A stretch of DNA of 64,000 bases from Alentia gelatinosa (GCA_950022655.1 OX465584.1:66370437-66434436); one strand, 5' to 3'; counted from the stretch's first letter, positions 20,936-32,069 are shown. Notes: a model not told the origin generated them from the letters alone. Made by a program: numbers and translations.

Positions 20936-21530
20936 CTTTTAAGCTACACTAGCAACAACATTTCAGTTTCTCATATCGTCAAAAGCATGTCTTTATGTTA
21001 CATTTTGGCACCAACGAGATTTGTAGGACCTTTATCCTAATCGTAAACATTATTATTCAACGGCCCCTTGGAACTCTTCCTAATGAGTGCACATTGTACA
21101 AGCGGCGATCGCAGAATACAGACAATGATAACATAACTTAATCAATTCCCACATTCTGTCATTTATATCTCATTATTAATATCCTTGTTATATACAGAGG
21201 TTGTGTAATGAAATAGATATCAGCAAGTCGAGAGTTCACGCCCTAAGTATTCTCCGGTGGCCTATTTTTTTTATTATTCTACTGCACTGGCTATGAGTAG
21301 GAGATAATATAGAAAAACGTCGTGGTCACGCCCATATTCCAGGTGTTCCGAACACGTGCATTTACATCACGAGGTGCTATTCATAGTCACGTTAAAATAG
21401 ACAAATCGACTTAGAATTTGAATCGACAAGAAAAACCATATTACTAAGATAATCAGAACTTAAAAATCTCCCCCCCCTCCCCCACTCAGGTATTTGCTCC
21501 ATGCTTTTGATTAAGCTATGAAATTGTGTT
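20936..21530. other. Gene-free interval
   Basis: Repetition of ACGACA at the left edge belongs to repeat O. The rest, including the C-rich run at 21470-21482, is unrecognised. Confidence 0.35.
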
Positions 21531-21832
21531 TTATCCTACTCCGAATATAAAATCCCATAGGCTTAACATTGAGTTTTCATATGCCATGCTGACCGGCATA
21601 CAGAGTTTTATATGCCACTTGTGGCATACAGAATTGTTATCACGTGATATTCCAAAATCGAGGAAGCGGGGTAGGATAAAATCATAACCTGATTCATTTT
21701 AATCGTGGCCACCGCATTCCACTCCTGGAGTTTTGGCTCTGGACTTCACTTGGCTTCGCCTCACGAAATCACTATGCCAAATTCCAGTCGTGGCATACTC
21801 AGGCCTAGATCAAAACTCATCCAGTTTTACGA
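21531..21832 (+). mobile_element. Modular element M5: core plus foldback
   Basis: Core 21531-21679 starts TTATCCTACTCCGAATATAA, has CCATAGGCTTAACAT, and ends GGGGTAGGATAA. The foldback 21686-21832 has apex GGC-TTC-GCC at 21752-21760 within CACTTGGCTTCGCCTCACGA. Homologous to M4 and M6. Confidence 0.85.
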
Positions 21833-21834
21833 TA

Positions 21835-22140
21835 GTAGTGAATACTCTAGTCAAATGAAGCAGCTCCTGGAGTATGTCACTCAGTGACACCAACACAAAC
21901 ATAAAATTGAACTACCGGGGCCTGTTTAATTTTGTACTCTCATAGGGAACTGCAGTACCAACGAAGCATACCTCCACGGACGATATTTTTGGCGAGAGCT
22001 TATCAATAGACCGAGCTCAGTAGCCAAGTTGTAGGTAGTGGCCAGGTGTAAAGACCGATCGTGAATAGTCCATCTTTGCATCAGGTGATATGATATGTAA
22101 TTCTTGATACCTTTTTTCAATTCACCGAGACTTAGTAGAA
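21835..22140. other. Gene-free interval
   Basis: No feature recognised. Short minus-strand frames have no motif support. Confidence 0.35.
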
Positions 22141-22144
22141 AACA

Positions 22145-22446
22145 AACGAGAGTTAGACTTGACAATGTTTATGCCACGACGGGCAGGTCGTGTATTACTA
22201 CACGAGGCGTAGCCGAGTGTAGTGAGGAGCAGACCTGACCAGAGTCGGTTTCGTATTTATCCAACCTCGTCTATGCTTTTGTATTAATGACCAACAGAAC
22301 TTTTTTCATAGTAGCTGACATCCTGCTCTCTGATTGGTCAATATTGTTATTACTCTAGTAGCTTAAAAAACACTCTATGTCACGGCCTGCCACATAAAAT
22401 TTCCTTATGTTAAGTCTATGGCGGTTTTTTATTAGGGGTAGGATAA
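22145..22446 (-). mobile_element. Modular element M7: foldback plus core
   Basis: The foldback (about 22145-22260) carries TTATGCCACGACGGGCAGGT and apex GGC-GTA-GCC at 22206-22214, a GNA loop with N=T. The right foldback arm is partly eroded. The core end GGGGTAGGATAA is at 22435-22446, preceded by CTATGGCGGTTTTTTATTA. Same foldback family as M8 and M9, but with a different core interior. Confidence 0.75.
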
Positions 22447-22483
22447 ATATTGAATATCTATAAAGAACTGCAATAAGAATTGT

Positions 22484-22690
22484 ATGATTACACAATACTC
22501 CACAAGTTTGGATCGGCCACAGTCATCATTGAGGCGAAGCCTAGTGATGATTACAGCCCATCGAAACGGGTGGAGTATTGTTTATCTCACCCCTGGTACA
22601 AGTTTAGCCATAGGAATAACATTAGAAAAAAATACTCAATGATTACCCCCTTAAAGTGATAATACTACGCCATGGTTGTGGCGTAGTGAA
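22484..22690 (+). mobile_element. Modular element M12a: foldback plus TTATCTCACCCC core end
   Basis: Foldback 22484-22583 with arms ACAATACTCCACAAGTTTG and GGTGGAGTATTGT; apex GGC-GAA-GCC at 22533-22541. It is followed by TTATCTCACCCCTGGTACAA, a core end homologous to 49141-49164, and by the near-palindrome ACTACGC...GCGTAGT at 22664-22687. Confidence 0.8.
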
Positions 22691-22773
22691 TTTGAGAGGC
22701 ATGAGTGATATCTGTAGTGGAAGACAACGAATGCCATGTTAACAATTATATGAAATTAAGTGACGTCCAGATT

Positions 22774-22899
22774 TTATCCTACCCCTTCACATGTTTTTAA
22801 CTTCATATGTCACCCGTAGCATAGATATTATATGGCATAACCGTGGCATACAGTCACTCCATATTGAGTCTATGTATATTTATATGAGGGGTAGGATAA
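22774..22899. mobile_element. Core-only element M11a
   Basis: A 126-bp core with ends TTATCCTACCCCTTCACATG and GAGGGGTAGGATAA. The interior ATGGCATAACCGTGGCATAC is shared with 40473-40600. In both places it is preceded by the same AACAATTATATGAAATT sequence, so the mobile unit may extend left of the core. Confidence 0.8.
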
Positions 22900-22912
22900 A
22901 TAGAAATATGTC

Positions 22913-23405
22913 ATTCTGCACGTTAGGATTCCCTGAGCAGGTCATGACCGCAGACGTTCATGTTTTATTACAGTAGTCGAGATGCTCACAGAGTATGCCG
23001 GCCATACTTAACTCGTCTGTAATAAGTAGAAAGGTTTCGTTTTTATCCTGCCCTATCTCACCGATATACAGAGAACATTTTGTAATTATCTATGTTAGCA
23101 GCGTGTTGACACTCATCGAAGGATGGCCACCTTTATCAATGCTGCCGGATCTACTTACGTTATCTCGTCCCTGATTGGTCCGTTATTTTTATTCACCTTG
23201 GTGCATAAATAACACTTTATTCAACGCTCAGTCAAATACACTGAGTCAATGTTAAACCTATGGTGTTTTTTATTAGGGGTAGGATAATGACAGTGTGCAC
23301 GATAGGATTCCCTGAGCAGGTTATGACCGCAGACGTTCATGTTTTATTACAGTAGTTGAGCTGCTCACAGAGTCTGCCGGCCATACTTAACTCGTCTGTA
23401 ATAAC
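22913..23405. mobile_element. Core M10 flanked by 115-bp direct repeats
   Basis: A core of the M8/M9 type (23043-23288) runs from TTATCCTGCCCTATCTCACC to GGGGTAGGATAA. It is flanked by two direct copies (about 22913-23035 and 23289-23405) of a segment containing GGATTCCCTGAGCAGGT and CCGGCCATACTTAACTCGTC. No foldback of the M8 type is present here; the flanking repeats take its place. Confidence 0.75.
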
Positions 23406-23548
23406 AGTGTCGCTGCCAGTAGCCATCTCAACACAGTACACAGCGAGTAATGTACTCCTAGTGCACAACTTATTGTCCTAAAACATGCACCTTCCCGCTC
23501 AAAGTGTGTATCCTGTGATGCAGGAGCAGAGTACATTTACACAAGTGT

Positions 23549-24045
23549 TTAAAGGCATATCGGATAATTTGGCTCGAGAAGTAAAACCCATGTATATTTC
23601 CAGACAATTTAACATGATGATCTCCAAGTGCTGAAGAACACATATCTAAATTAAAAATCGGGGCCCACCTTGGATGTTTTCGATTAAGAGATAAATATGA
23701 TGATGATTTTATATAAGAATATATAGAAATTCTATAAAGTATTTTTTCACATAGTAAAACCAATATCATTTTCATTAGATTTTCACACAATATAGTACAT
23801 ATATAGTACTACGTATTCATGTTTAAAAATCGTAGGCCACCGTCCTTGTTTTTGAAAGAATTGAAGAAAACCATATTTTTCAGTAGATTTCCTATGTAAA
23901 TCAAGTTAATGCAAATTGGCCTATTTTACCTATCAAGAGTGCATAACCTGTACAAGATGTTAAATTTACTAATGAACAATTAGAATAGATCCCAAGAAAC
24001 CAGTTTTGACTAATAATTGACATTATTCAAAAATCCTGGTTACTT
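23549..24045 (-). mobile_element. MITE family E, copy E4 (one end missing)
   Basis: The left end TTAAAGGCATATCGGATAAT is intact, and the interior aligns with E2 and E3 (ACCCATGTATATTTCC, AATCGGGGCCCACC). The distal end with GGTGGCG and the second TIR is absent; similarity stops at about 24045. Confidence 0.8.
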
Positions 24046-24140
24046 TTGAAACACAGCAATCAAAACTTGGGCAACCATTCAAGAAAAAGTCAAAGGAAAC
24101 CTGCTTTGAACAAGGAATAACTTGTGTGAAATTGCAAGCT

Positions 24141-24440
24141 TTATCCTACCCCTAATATAAAAACCCATAGGCATAACATTAAGTTTCCATATGCCACGCC
24201 GATTGGCATATGGAGTTTTATATGCCACTAGTGGCATACAGCATTGTTATCACGTAATATTCCAAAATCGAGGAGATAGGGTAGGATAAACTCAAAACCT
24301 GACTGGTTTCAATCTTGGCCACTGCATTCCACTCCAGGAGTTTTGGCTCCGGACTTCACTCGGCTTTGCCTCATGTAGTCACTTTACCAAACTCCAGTCA
24401 TGGAATACTCTGGCAAAGATTAAACCTCATCCAGTTTTAA
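24141..24440 (+). mobile_element. Modular element M6: core plus foldback
   Basis: Core 24141-24299 starts TTATCCTACCCCTAATATAA and ends GGGTAGGATAA. The foldback 24302-24440 has apex GGC-TTT-GCC (24362-24370), a one-base change from the GAA-loop form in M4 and M5. It is directly followed by a LINE 3' UTR. Confidence 0.85.
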
Positions 24441-24604
24441 GATAGTATGTAGTATGAATGTGAGTGTTAGTCTTGTATACTATTGTCTTTGTCCTGTATG
24501 TATTCTGTCTTCACTTTATCCTGACCCATAATATGGAAGATCGTTTTGTACGAAAAACGATTGTTTTGTGTCAATAAACACATCTATCTCCAAAGAAAAA
24601 AAAA
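24441..24604 (+). mobile_element. LINE 3' UTR fragment
   Basis: GGAAGATCG at 24535-24543 is followed by stem ATCGTTTT-GTACG-AAAAACGAT. AATAAA lies at 24573-24578 and poly-A at 24594-24604. There is no coding remnant. This matches the terminal architecture of the other LINE ends in the window. Confidence 0.65.
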
Positions 24605-24612
24605 TTGTTGCT

Positions 24613-25068
24613 TAAGGCCAAGTCGCACTGTGCGATTCTAGGTACATAGGTAGAAATACCCTCAGGGGCGCAACGCAGCAAAACGCACAGTGTGAACTGT
24701 AAGTTTCCCACTAGCCTGAGACTAGGCGTAACAGTAGCCCCAGTCTCAGACTGCAGGTACCTCAAGTCGCAAGCATTTATGAATATCAAACACATTTGAT
24801 ATTTGGTGTCGCTAGTCTGAGACTGGACCTATGGATGTATTTAAAAACGCAATTGCTCCAGTCGCAAGGGGGCTAGTTCAATGCCAGTTCACACTGTGCG
24901 ACTGGAGGAGCTTGCGAGCCGGTACCGCCAGTTGCAAGGGTACGAAGTACAGGGAACACAGAGCAAAGTGTGAACTGCATTTCCTAGCGACTGGAGGTAC
25001 ATGCGGTACGCCCAGTCGCAAGGGAGCGGGTACCTCAAGTCTCGAGGTAGTGGCTCGCAAGCCAACCC
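24613..25068. mobile_element. Probable MITE with iterated AGTCGCA motifs
   Basis: Starts TTAAGGCCAAGTCGCACTGT. The interior repeats CAGTCGCAAG, TGTGCGACTGG and GGTACCTCAAGTC in both orientations, the same subterminal-repeat style as families A, H and J. The right terminus is not found because it runs into the 23-bp array. Confidence 0.5.
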
Positions 25069-25416
25069 CACACAAAATCAGGTCAACACAGAGGACAAAA
25101 TAGGTCAACACACAGGACAAAATCAGGTCAACACACAGGACAAAATCAGGTCAACACACAGGACAAAATCGGGTCAACACACAGGACAAAATCAGGTCAA
25201 CACACAAGTCAAAATCAGGTCAACACACAGGACAAAATCAGGTCAACACATAAGACAAAATCGGGTCAACACACAGGACAAAATCAGGTCAACACATAGG
25301 ACAAAATTGGGTCAACACACAGGACAAAATTCGGTCAACACACAGGACAAAATCAGGTCAGAATCCGGTCAACATACAGGTCGACACACAGGTCAACACA
25401 CAGGTCAATAAACAGG
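25069..25416. repeat. Minisatellite, 23-bp unit
   Basis: About 14-15 copies of AGGACAAAATCAGGTCAACA + CAC. Units degenerate at both ends, and at the right edge shorten to CAGGTCAACACA. The open reading frame across it (Q-N-T-H-rich) is a by-product of the repeat and not a gene. Confidence 0.9.
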
Positions 25417-25544
25417 CCATTGGTGAGAGGGCGTTGTAAGGTGGTCGATGAAGTGACTCAGTAACTTGTATGCCATCTTCCAGCATCGGAATTAAAGACA
25501 CATCACACAAGTAACAGTGGCGCCTCAACTAACTATCAATGAAA

Positions 25545-26551
25545 AAAAAACTAAAACGGTGACGTTTCATCGAAATCACAACTTAAAAAAGGCATTGGGC
25601 ACTTTAATACAAACCTGAACGGGAAAAAGATTGATCATGTAAATCACTTCGATTATCTGGGTGTGTGCTTAGACGACAAACTAAATTTCGAATCGTTCAA
25701 AAAAGAACTAATAAGAAAACAAAATCTATCTATTCACTAAAATAAGGAACCTACTAAACAAACAACAAGCCATACTCCTTTACAAAACGAAAATACTCCT
25801 ATAAGCCGAGTATGGGAACTTTCTGATCCATTACTCACAACAAAAAACATTGTATTAATTACAAGTGCTTCAAAACAAGGCTTTGAGAATCGCTCTCAAG
25901 TGTGAACCAAGAACATCAACAACACTGCTGCATAAATCTGCGAACTTAAATTTTCTGAGTGACAGAAGGGAATCGGCCATACGAAAAGCAGCCTATATAA
26001 GATGTAAACAACAGAGGTTTCTACTTGAACCAAATCGCAGAACTAGGCTTCACAATGCGCCAATCTTAAACACACCTCTACCCAAACTCGGTTGCTTCGA
26101 AAGAAGTATGCATTTTAAATGTGCACAGCGTCAAAATTACTAAACCTATAAATAATTTATTCCATCAAAATTGTTGTATCGATATCCCCGTGTAAACCGG
26201 TACCTTATTACCGCAAATCTATCGATTATTAAAGGTATTGTGTATGTGATTATACCTACATTGTTAGGTCATTTGTTTGGTAAGTATGTCCATCAAATTT
26301 ATTTGATCTTGATGTATATTTGTAACATTTACTTGATCTAGGGACATCCACTTACATGCATTGTATATATTGGTCATGAATGTAACGTAGTAGATATAAT
26401 GTCATATTTCTTGTTATTTGTATGCCAGCTAGTTAGAGTTTATGCTAATAGGACTAGAATGGTCAAAAGTACTTCATGCTGGGAGTGTCAGAAAACAGGC
26501 AAAACTTGCCTTGTATACTTTCAGGATAAATAAAGTGATTTAAAAAAAAAA
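25545..26551 (+). pseudogene. Decayed LINE: RT C-terminal half with frameshifts, 3' UTR, poly-A
   Basis: Successive frames give KTVTFH..., then LNGKKIDHVNHFDYLGVCLD (around 25620-25680). The longest piece, from 25856, contains LQVLQNKALRI and LNFLSDRRE. These are the ordered landmarks of the thumb and C-terminal region of non-LTR reverse transcriptases (YLGV...LQNKALRI). At least one frameshift and internal stops break the ORF. The 3' UTR ends with stem AGGCAAAACTTGCCT, AATAAAG and poly-A at 26541-26551. It lacks the GGAAGATC box, so it belongs to a different LINE family from the others. Confidence 0.88.
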
Positions 26552-26559
26552 GGGTGAGC

Positions 26560-26735
26560 GGGAGAAGGGATGGTTCATTCTGATTTATGTTAAAGGCAGA
26601 TATGTGAAACTATAACATTTTGTTGTCCAGTTTGGACTGACCTACTTACGAAAAGGCCTTTGTGCAGTTGCTTTATTCGTACAGGAAATGTATGGAAACT
26701 AATGGTTTTCTTCATTACAAACCAAGGGTCGCTGT
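26560..26735. other. Spacer between LINE and 50-bp array
   Basis: Contains AAAGGCAGATATGTGAAACT-like family E text at low similarity. Nothing else recognised. Confidence 0.3.
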
Positions 26736-26739
26736 ATGA

Positions 26740-27745
26740 GAATATCTTACACTGGCACTCAAAAGTACCCTAACTGGGTACTCAATCATAAATTATTATC
26801 ATCTTTAAATAATGCCTGCCAAACTGGGAGCCCCTGAAGAGGCTCATGTCATCTTCAAATAGTATCAGCCTAACAGGGTACTCTGTCATAGATTAATATC
26901 ATCCTCAAATAGTATCAGCCTAACTGGGTACTCTGTCATAGATTAATATCATCCTCAAATAGTATCAGCCTAACTGGGTACCCTGTCATAGATAATTATC
27001 ATCCTCAAATAGTATCAGCCTAACTGGGTACCCTGTCATAGATTAATATCATCCTCAAATAGTATCAGCCTAACTGGGTACTCTGTCATAGATTAATATC
27101 ATCCTCAAATAGTATCAGCCTAACTGGGTACCCTGTCATAGATAATTATCATCCTCAAATAGTATCAGCCTAACTGGGTACCCTGTCATAGATTGATATC
27201 ATCCTCAAATAGTATCAGCCTAACTGGGTACTCTGTCATAGATTAATATCATCCTCAAATAGTATCAGTCTAACTGGGTACCCTGTCATAGATAATTATC
27301 ATCCTCAAATAGTATCAGCCTAACTGGGTACCCTGTCATAGATTAATATCATCCTCAAATAGTATCAGCCTAACTGGGTACTCTGTCATAGATTAATATT
27401 ATCTTTAAATAGTGTCAGCCTAATTGGGTACTCTGTCATAGATTAATATCATCCTCAAATAGTATCAGCCTAACTAGGTACTCTGTCATAGATTAATATC
27501 ATCTTTAAATAGTGTCCGCCTAATCGGCTACCCGATAATAGATAAACATTGATGTTAAATAGTGTCAGCCTAACTTGGTAAACTCTCATAGATTAATATC
27601 ATCTATAAATGGTATCAGCCTAACTGGGTACTCTGTCATAGATTAATATTATCTTTTTAATAGTGTCAGCCTAATTGGGTACCCAATAATAGATTAACAT
27701 TGATGTTAAATAGTGTCAGGCTAGCTGGGATCCCCTCAATAGGCT
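26740..27745. repeat. Minisatellite, 50-bp unit with 150-bp higher-order period
   Basis: About 20 units of CCTAACTGGGTACTCTGTCA / TAGATTAATATCATCCTCAA / ATAGTATCAG. In the centre (26931-27390) three unit types recur in fixed order: CTCTGTCATAGATTAA, CCCTGTCATAGATAAT, CCCTGTCATAGATTRA. This gives a 150-bp higher-order repeat repeated three times. The flanks are more diverged, as expected for an array expanding from its middle. Confidence 0.92.
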
Positions 27746-27751
27746 GATGTC

Positions 27752-28284
27752 AACCCATGAAAACCCATGTCATTTTTCTGAAAATTTAATATGTGATCTC
27801 CAAGTATTGTGGAACACACATCCAACTTAGAAATCGAAAGCCACTTTGCTAGTTTAGAGATTGATAATATGATAATATTATAAAGGAATATACAGACATT
27901 TTAAAAATTTGCCTTTTAAATTAGTAAAACCCATGTCATTTTGTAGGATATGCCTTTAAAGGCATATCCTACAGTACACAGTGGTGCCACCTGGTGTTTT
28001 TCATTTATACATTGAAATTGGTAATTTAAATGTGAAGTATGATACATTTACTACACTCTGAGAATGTTTTGAGGCAATGACATGGGTTAAATGTTAAAGC
28101 AACTTTTTAAAATTTCTATATATTCTTTCTTAAAATTATTATAATATTGACCTCTGAATCAAAAACGAGCACGGTGACCCCCGATTATTTATGTTTACTA
28201 CAACACTTGGAGATCATCTTATTCAAGTTTCAGGAAAATTACATGGGTTTTAATGTTCAATCAAATTGTCCAAAATGCCTTTAC
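27752..28284. mobile_element. MITE family E, fragments E5 and E6
   Basis: 27752-27957 is an internal-to-terminal fragment (ACCCATGTCATTTT, ending TAGGATATGCCTTTAA). E6 starts at 27956 with TTAAAGGCATATCCTACAGT and runs to AAATTGTCCAAAATGCCTTT. The two abut at TTTAAA, another back-to-back arrangement. E6 leads directly into the 57-bp repeat region. Confidence 0.8.
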
Positions 28285-30036
28285 TCAGAGAGCGGAACCC
28301 ACTAGGTGCCACCCCTGTGAATTGTAGGATATGCCTTTAAATTTGGCAGTGGAACCCTCTAGGTGTCACCACTGTGAATAAGACGATATGCCTTTTTTTT
28401 ATATTAGCAAGTAATTCACCTAGGATAGACCTGTGGTCTTTCATTACAGAGTATAACTGTCCGGGTGGTTACAAATCCAGATTTACAGATATCATGCAAT
28501 AATTAACATAGAAATATATCTCTACAATACATTATATAGTACGCATTATATAACTACGGAAGGCTTCCGTTTGTAATAATACTGGAAGAAACACTTATGA
28601 GGTCTCCTAGCGATATACTTTGAGTAACATGAAAATGAGATGAGATGTTATGACATGATAGTGTTTTGTATAAAGTAACTCTCTAGAAGCTACAGCTCTT
28701 TAAACTGGGCAGCGGAACCCACTAGGGGACGCCACTGTGATCTGTAGGATATGCCTTTAAACTGGGCAGCGGAACCCACCAGGTGTCACCACTGTGAAAT
28801 GTAGGATATGCCTTTAAACAGGGCAGCGGAACCCTCTAGGTGACGCCACTGTGATCTGTAGGATATGCCTTTAAACTGGGCAGCGGAACCCACTAGGTGA
28901 CGCCACTGTGAGCTGTAGGATATGCCTTTACATTTGGCAGTGGAACCCACCAGGTGTCACCACTGTGATCTGTAGGATATGCCTTTAAACTCGGCAGTGG
29001 AACTCACTAGGTGACGCCACTGTGATCTGTAGGATATGCCTTTAAATTCGGCAGTGGAACTCACTAGGTGACGCCACTGTGATCTGTAGGATATGCCTTT
29101 AAACTGGGCAGCGGAACCCACTAGGTGACGCCACTGTGATCTGACGGATATGCCTTTAAACTGGGCAGCAGAACCCACTAGGTGACGCCACTGTGAGCTG
29201 TAGGATATGCCTTTAAACTCGGCAGCGGAACCCACTAGGTGACGCCACTGTGAGCTGTAGGATATGCCTTTAAATTCGGCAGCGGAACCCACTAGGTGAC
29301 GCCACTTTGAATTGTAGCATATGCCTTTAAACAAGGCAGTAAAACCCACCAGGTGTCACCACTTTGAGGTGTAGGATATGCCTTTAAACTGGGCAGCGGA
29401 ACCAACTAGGTGACGCCACTGTAAATTGTAGGATATGCCTTTAAACTGGGCAGCGGAACCCACTAGGTGTCACCACTGTGAATTGTAGGATACGCCTTTT
29501 AACTGGGCAGCAGAACCCACTAGGTGACGCCACTGTGAGCTGTAGGATATGCCTTTAAACTCGGCAGCGGAACTCACTAGGTGTCACCACTGTGAATTGT
29601 AGGATATGCCTTTAAACTGGGCAGCGGAACCCACTAGGTGACGCCACTGTGAATTGTAGGATATGCCTTTAAACTGGGCAGTGGAACCCACTAGGTAACG
29701 CCACTGTGATCTGTAGGATATGCCTTTAAACTGGGCAGCGGAACCCACTAGGTGACGCCACTGTAAGCTGTAGGATATGCCTTTAAACTAGGCAGCGGAA
29801 CCCACCAGGTGTCACCACTATCAGCTGTAGGATATGCCTTTAATTTCGACAGCGGAACCCACTAGGTAACGCCACTGTGATCTGTAGGATATGCCTTTAA
29901 ACTGGGCAGCGGAACCCACTAGGTGACGCCACTGTGATCTGTAGGATATGCCTTTAAACTGGGCAGCGGAACCCACCAGGTGTCACCACTGTGATCTGTA
30001 GGATATGCCTTTAAACTGGGCAGCGGAACCCATGTC
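28285..30036. repeat. 57-bp minisatellite derived from the family E terminus
   Basis: Two units at 28285-28395, an interruption of about 300 bp (28396-28698), then about 23 units. The unit is TAGGATATGCCTTTAAACTG / GGCAGCGGAACCCACTAGGT / GACGCCACTGTGATCTG. The second half, AGGTGACGCCACTGTGAATT then GTAGGATATGCCTTTAA, equals the right terminus of family E MITEs (compare 15315-15352). Units come in GACGCC and GTCACC subtypes. 57 bp is 19 codons, so long frames on the minus strand are spurious. Confidence 0.92.
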
Positions 30037-30039
30037 CTT

Positions 30040-30950
30040 CTCCTTCAGTCTCGTGTGAGTGCACGTGAAAGTCAACTCATTCGGGTCTCCTCTAAACGTG
30101 AGGCTGCCAGTTTCTGGTGAATGCCAAACGAATTAATTACAGCCGACAAAAACACAGAGCGATTTACATCGTAGAAAAACACAACCCTTCTCAGTTTGAG
30201 TCACCTTTCCTACATCACACTCACCACTTCTGTTCACTGTTTTTTTTGGTTTTTTTTTAAAATTTCATATAAGAATTCACCCGGAAACCACACAGAGAGC
30301 GTGTTATTTATACATGCCACTTTCCCATTCTGAAGTAGATTATTTTGAGTGTTCTCTGTGAAACCAATCGCACTGCCTGCTTGGTGTCCACAACTGTCTT
30401 TTTAACATCGGCATGAGAAGTGAAATACTGGCCGAGACAACAATAAAACTCAAATCCCAAATAAACTTGTCGCTTACATGAGAGGCCAGACTAGCGGTTT
30501 CTCTTCCCGGCATTTCATTGACTTTAAAAAGCGCTGTGAAGAAGAAACAATAATCACACTTTTGTGATTCCGTTTTTTTCATCTAAGACCTGGCCTTCCA
30601 TGACAATTACGTAACATCTTCACATGGTAAGGCCGACTCATGTGCTTATTGGTACATCTGATTGCTAGGCTAGAATCTGTGTCTTGTTCTTTGTATATCT
30701 GTAGAGAGACATTTATGGTTGACTAATGTCTTCGTTACCCCTAACGTTCCGGTAAAGTAACGATTGGAACTGGAACAGGATTCACAGGGGGACAATAAAG
30801 ACAGGGTGTTAACAAGGCTGGTTATCTTTTGGTAAAACTTTAAATATTTATTTACTGTTCTATTAAGGTCTAATCCCACTGAACTCCTGACATACTACGA
30901 CAACCATCCGTTGAATAATCTAGGATCTCGCTTGAATAATTAGCAATAAC
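30040..30950. other. Gene-free interval
   Basis: No gene or repeat identified. Contains T/A homopolymers at 30240-30260. Confidence 0.35.
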
Positions 30951-30952
30951 CA

Positions 30953-31331
30953 AACGAGAGTTAGCCTTGTCAATGTTATGCCACGATGGGCAGGTTGTGT
31001 ATTACTACACGAGGCGTTAGCCGAGTGTAGTGAGTGGCAGACCTGACCAGAGTGGTATAAACATTGAGAAGGCTAACTCGAGTTCAGTTTCGTATTTATC
31101 CTACCTCATCTCACCGATATGCAGAGAAAAATTTGTAACTATCCTTGTTGACGCTCATCGGAGGATGGCTACGTTTATCAATGCTGCTGGATCTACTTTC
31201 GTAATCTCGTCCCTGATTGGTCCGGGTTTTTTTTATTCACCTCGGTGCATAAATAACACTTTATTCGATGCTATGTCAAATACATTGAGTCAATGTTAAA
31301 CCTATGGTGTTCTTTATTAGGGGTAGGATAA
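30953..31331 (+). mobile_element. Modular element M8: foldback plus core
   Basis: The foldback 30953-31085 has arms CGAGAGTTAGCCTTGTCAAT and AACATTGAGAAGGCTAACTC, with apex GGC-GTTA-GCC at 31013-31022. The core 31096-31331 runs from TTATCCTACCTCATCTCACC to GGGGTAGGATAA and includes TCCCTGATTGGTCCG. M9 at 60458-60822 is the inverted homolog. Confidence 0.85.
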
Positions 31332-31780
31332 ACTACGAACTATACAACAAGTATTTTAGAATCGTCTTTGGGGCCATAGTGTTTTATGATATAATGTTTT
31401 GTGAGCATAAGGTGATTTGATGATAAGAGTACAGAAAGGCCCAGAATATGGAGTCCAAAAGTGAAGTTTAATCTAATGAGTCATTTTAATACTTAAAAGA
31501 ACACAGAACCAAGTAATGATTTTCAGCACCACGAATTATAGGTGTTCCGGCATTTTGACGGTAGGTCTCTTCAACAGCTGTTGTCATGGTAATCCGACCA
31601 CTTGCCAGAGCGACAACAAGTAGAAATATTAACTAGAAGGATGGATCTACAAGACAAAACAATAAAATAAATGTTTCCAGGGGGGCAGTGGAAATGAAAA
31701 TTTGGGGTCTTGGCCCAGGGACTACTATGTCTACCCCAAAAGTCATGAACCTCAAAATGTTCCCGAGCATTTATACTGAT
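31332..31780. other. Gene-free interval
   Basis: Nothing recognised. Confidence 0.35.
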
Positions 31781-31784
31781 TACA

Positions 31785-32065
31785 GATTTTTCACAGAATC
31801 GCTGCTTATCTAGACAACTAGTTCAAACTGGCTAGAAATAGTCGCAGGTGTCAGAGTATGTCCAATAGTTGTGCGCTGGTGCTAACATAATCATATGATC
31901 TACAGTCGCCGCACGCTTGGCGTTTCCATTAGACAATTTTTATCATTTTACTGCTGAAGGTTGTCAAGCGATGCCAAATGCCAGAAATGCAGGCCAGAAT
32001 CTTCTAGTGCAAACATCGGGTAACATACATTACAACACGGTCTATGCCACACAATTGTATCGAAT
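31785..32065 (-). mobile_element. Repeat family T, copy 1
   Basis: The segment from CACAGAATCGCTGCTTATCT through TACAGTCGCCGCACGCTTGG to TTCTAGTGCAAAC resembles 41800-42080 and 57070-57195, which carry CGACTGTAGATTGTC and GTCTAGTGTAAACGC. The end motif GTCTAGTGTAAACGCCGG is the seed of the 77-bp array at 42110. TIRs were not resolved. Confidence 0.5.
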
Positions 32066-32069
32066 CTAT

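Noticed and set aside
25001..25411. 136-codon plus-strand frame rich in Gln, Asn, Thr and His
   Set aside because: It follows the 23-bp minisatellite exactly and has no sequence outside the repeat that looks coding.
28957..29349. 130-codon minus-strand frame with a 19-residue repeat
   Set aside because: 57 bp equals 19 codons, so an open frame is automatic in the satellite; unit variants do not favour synonymous changes.
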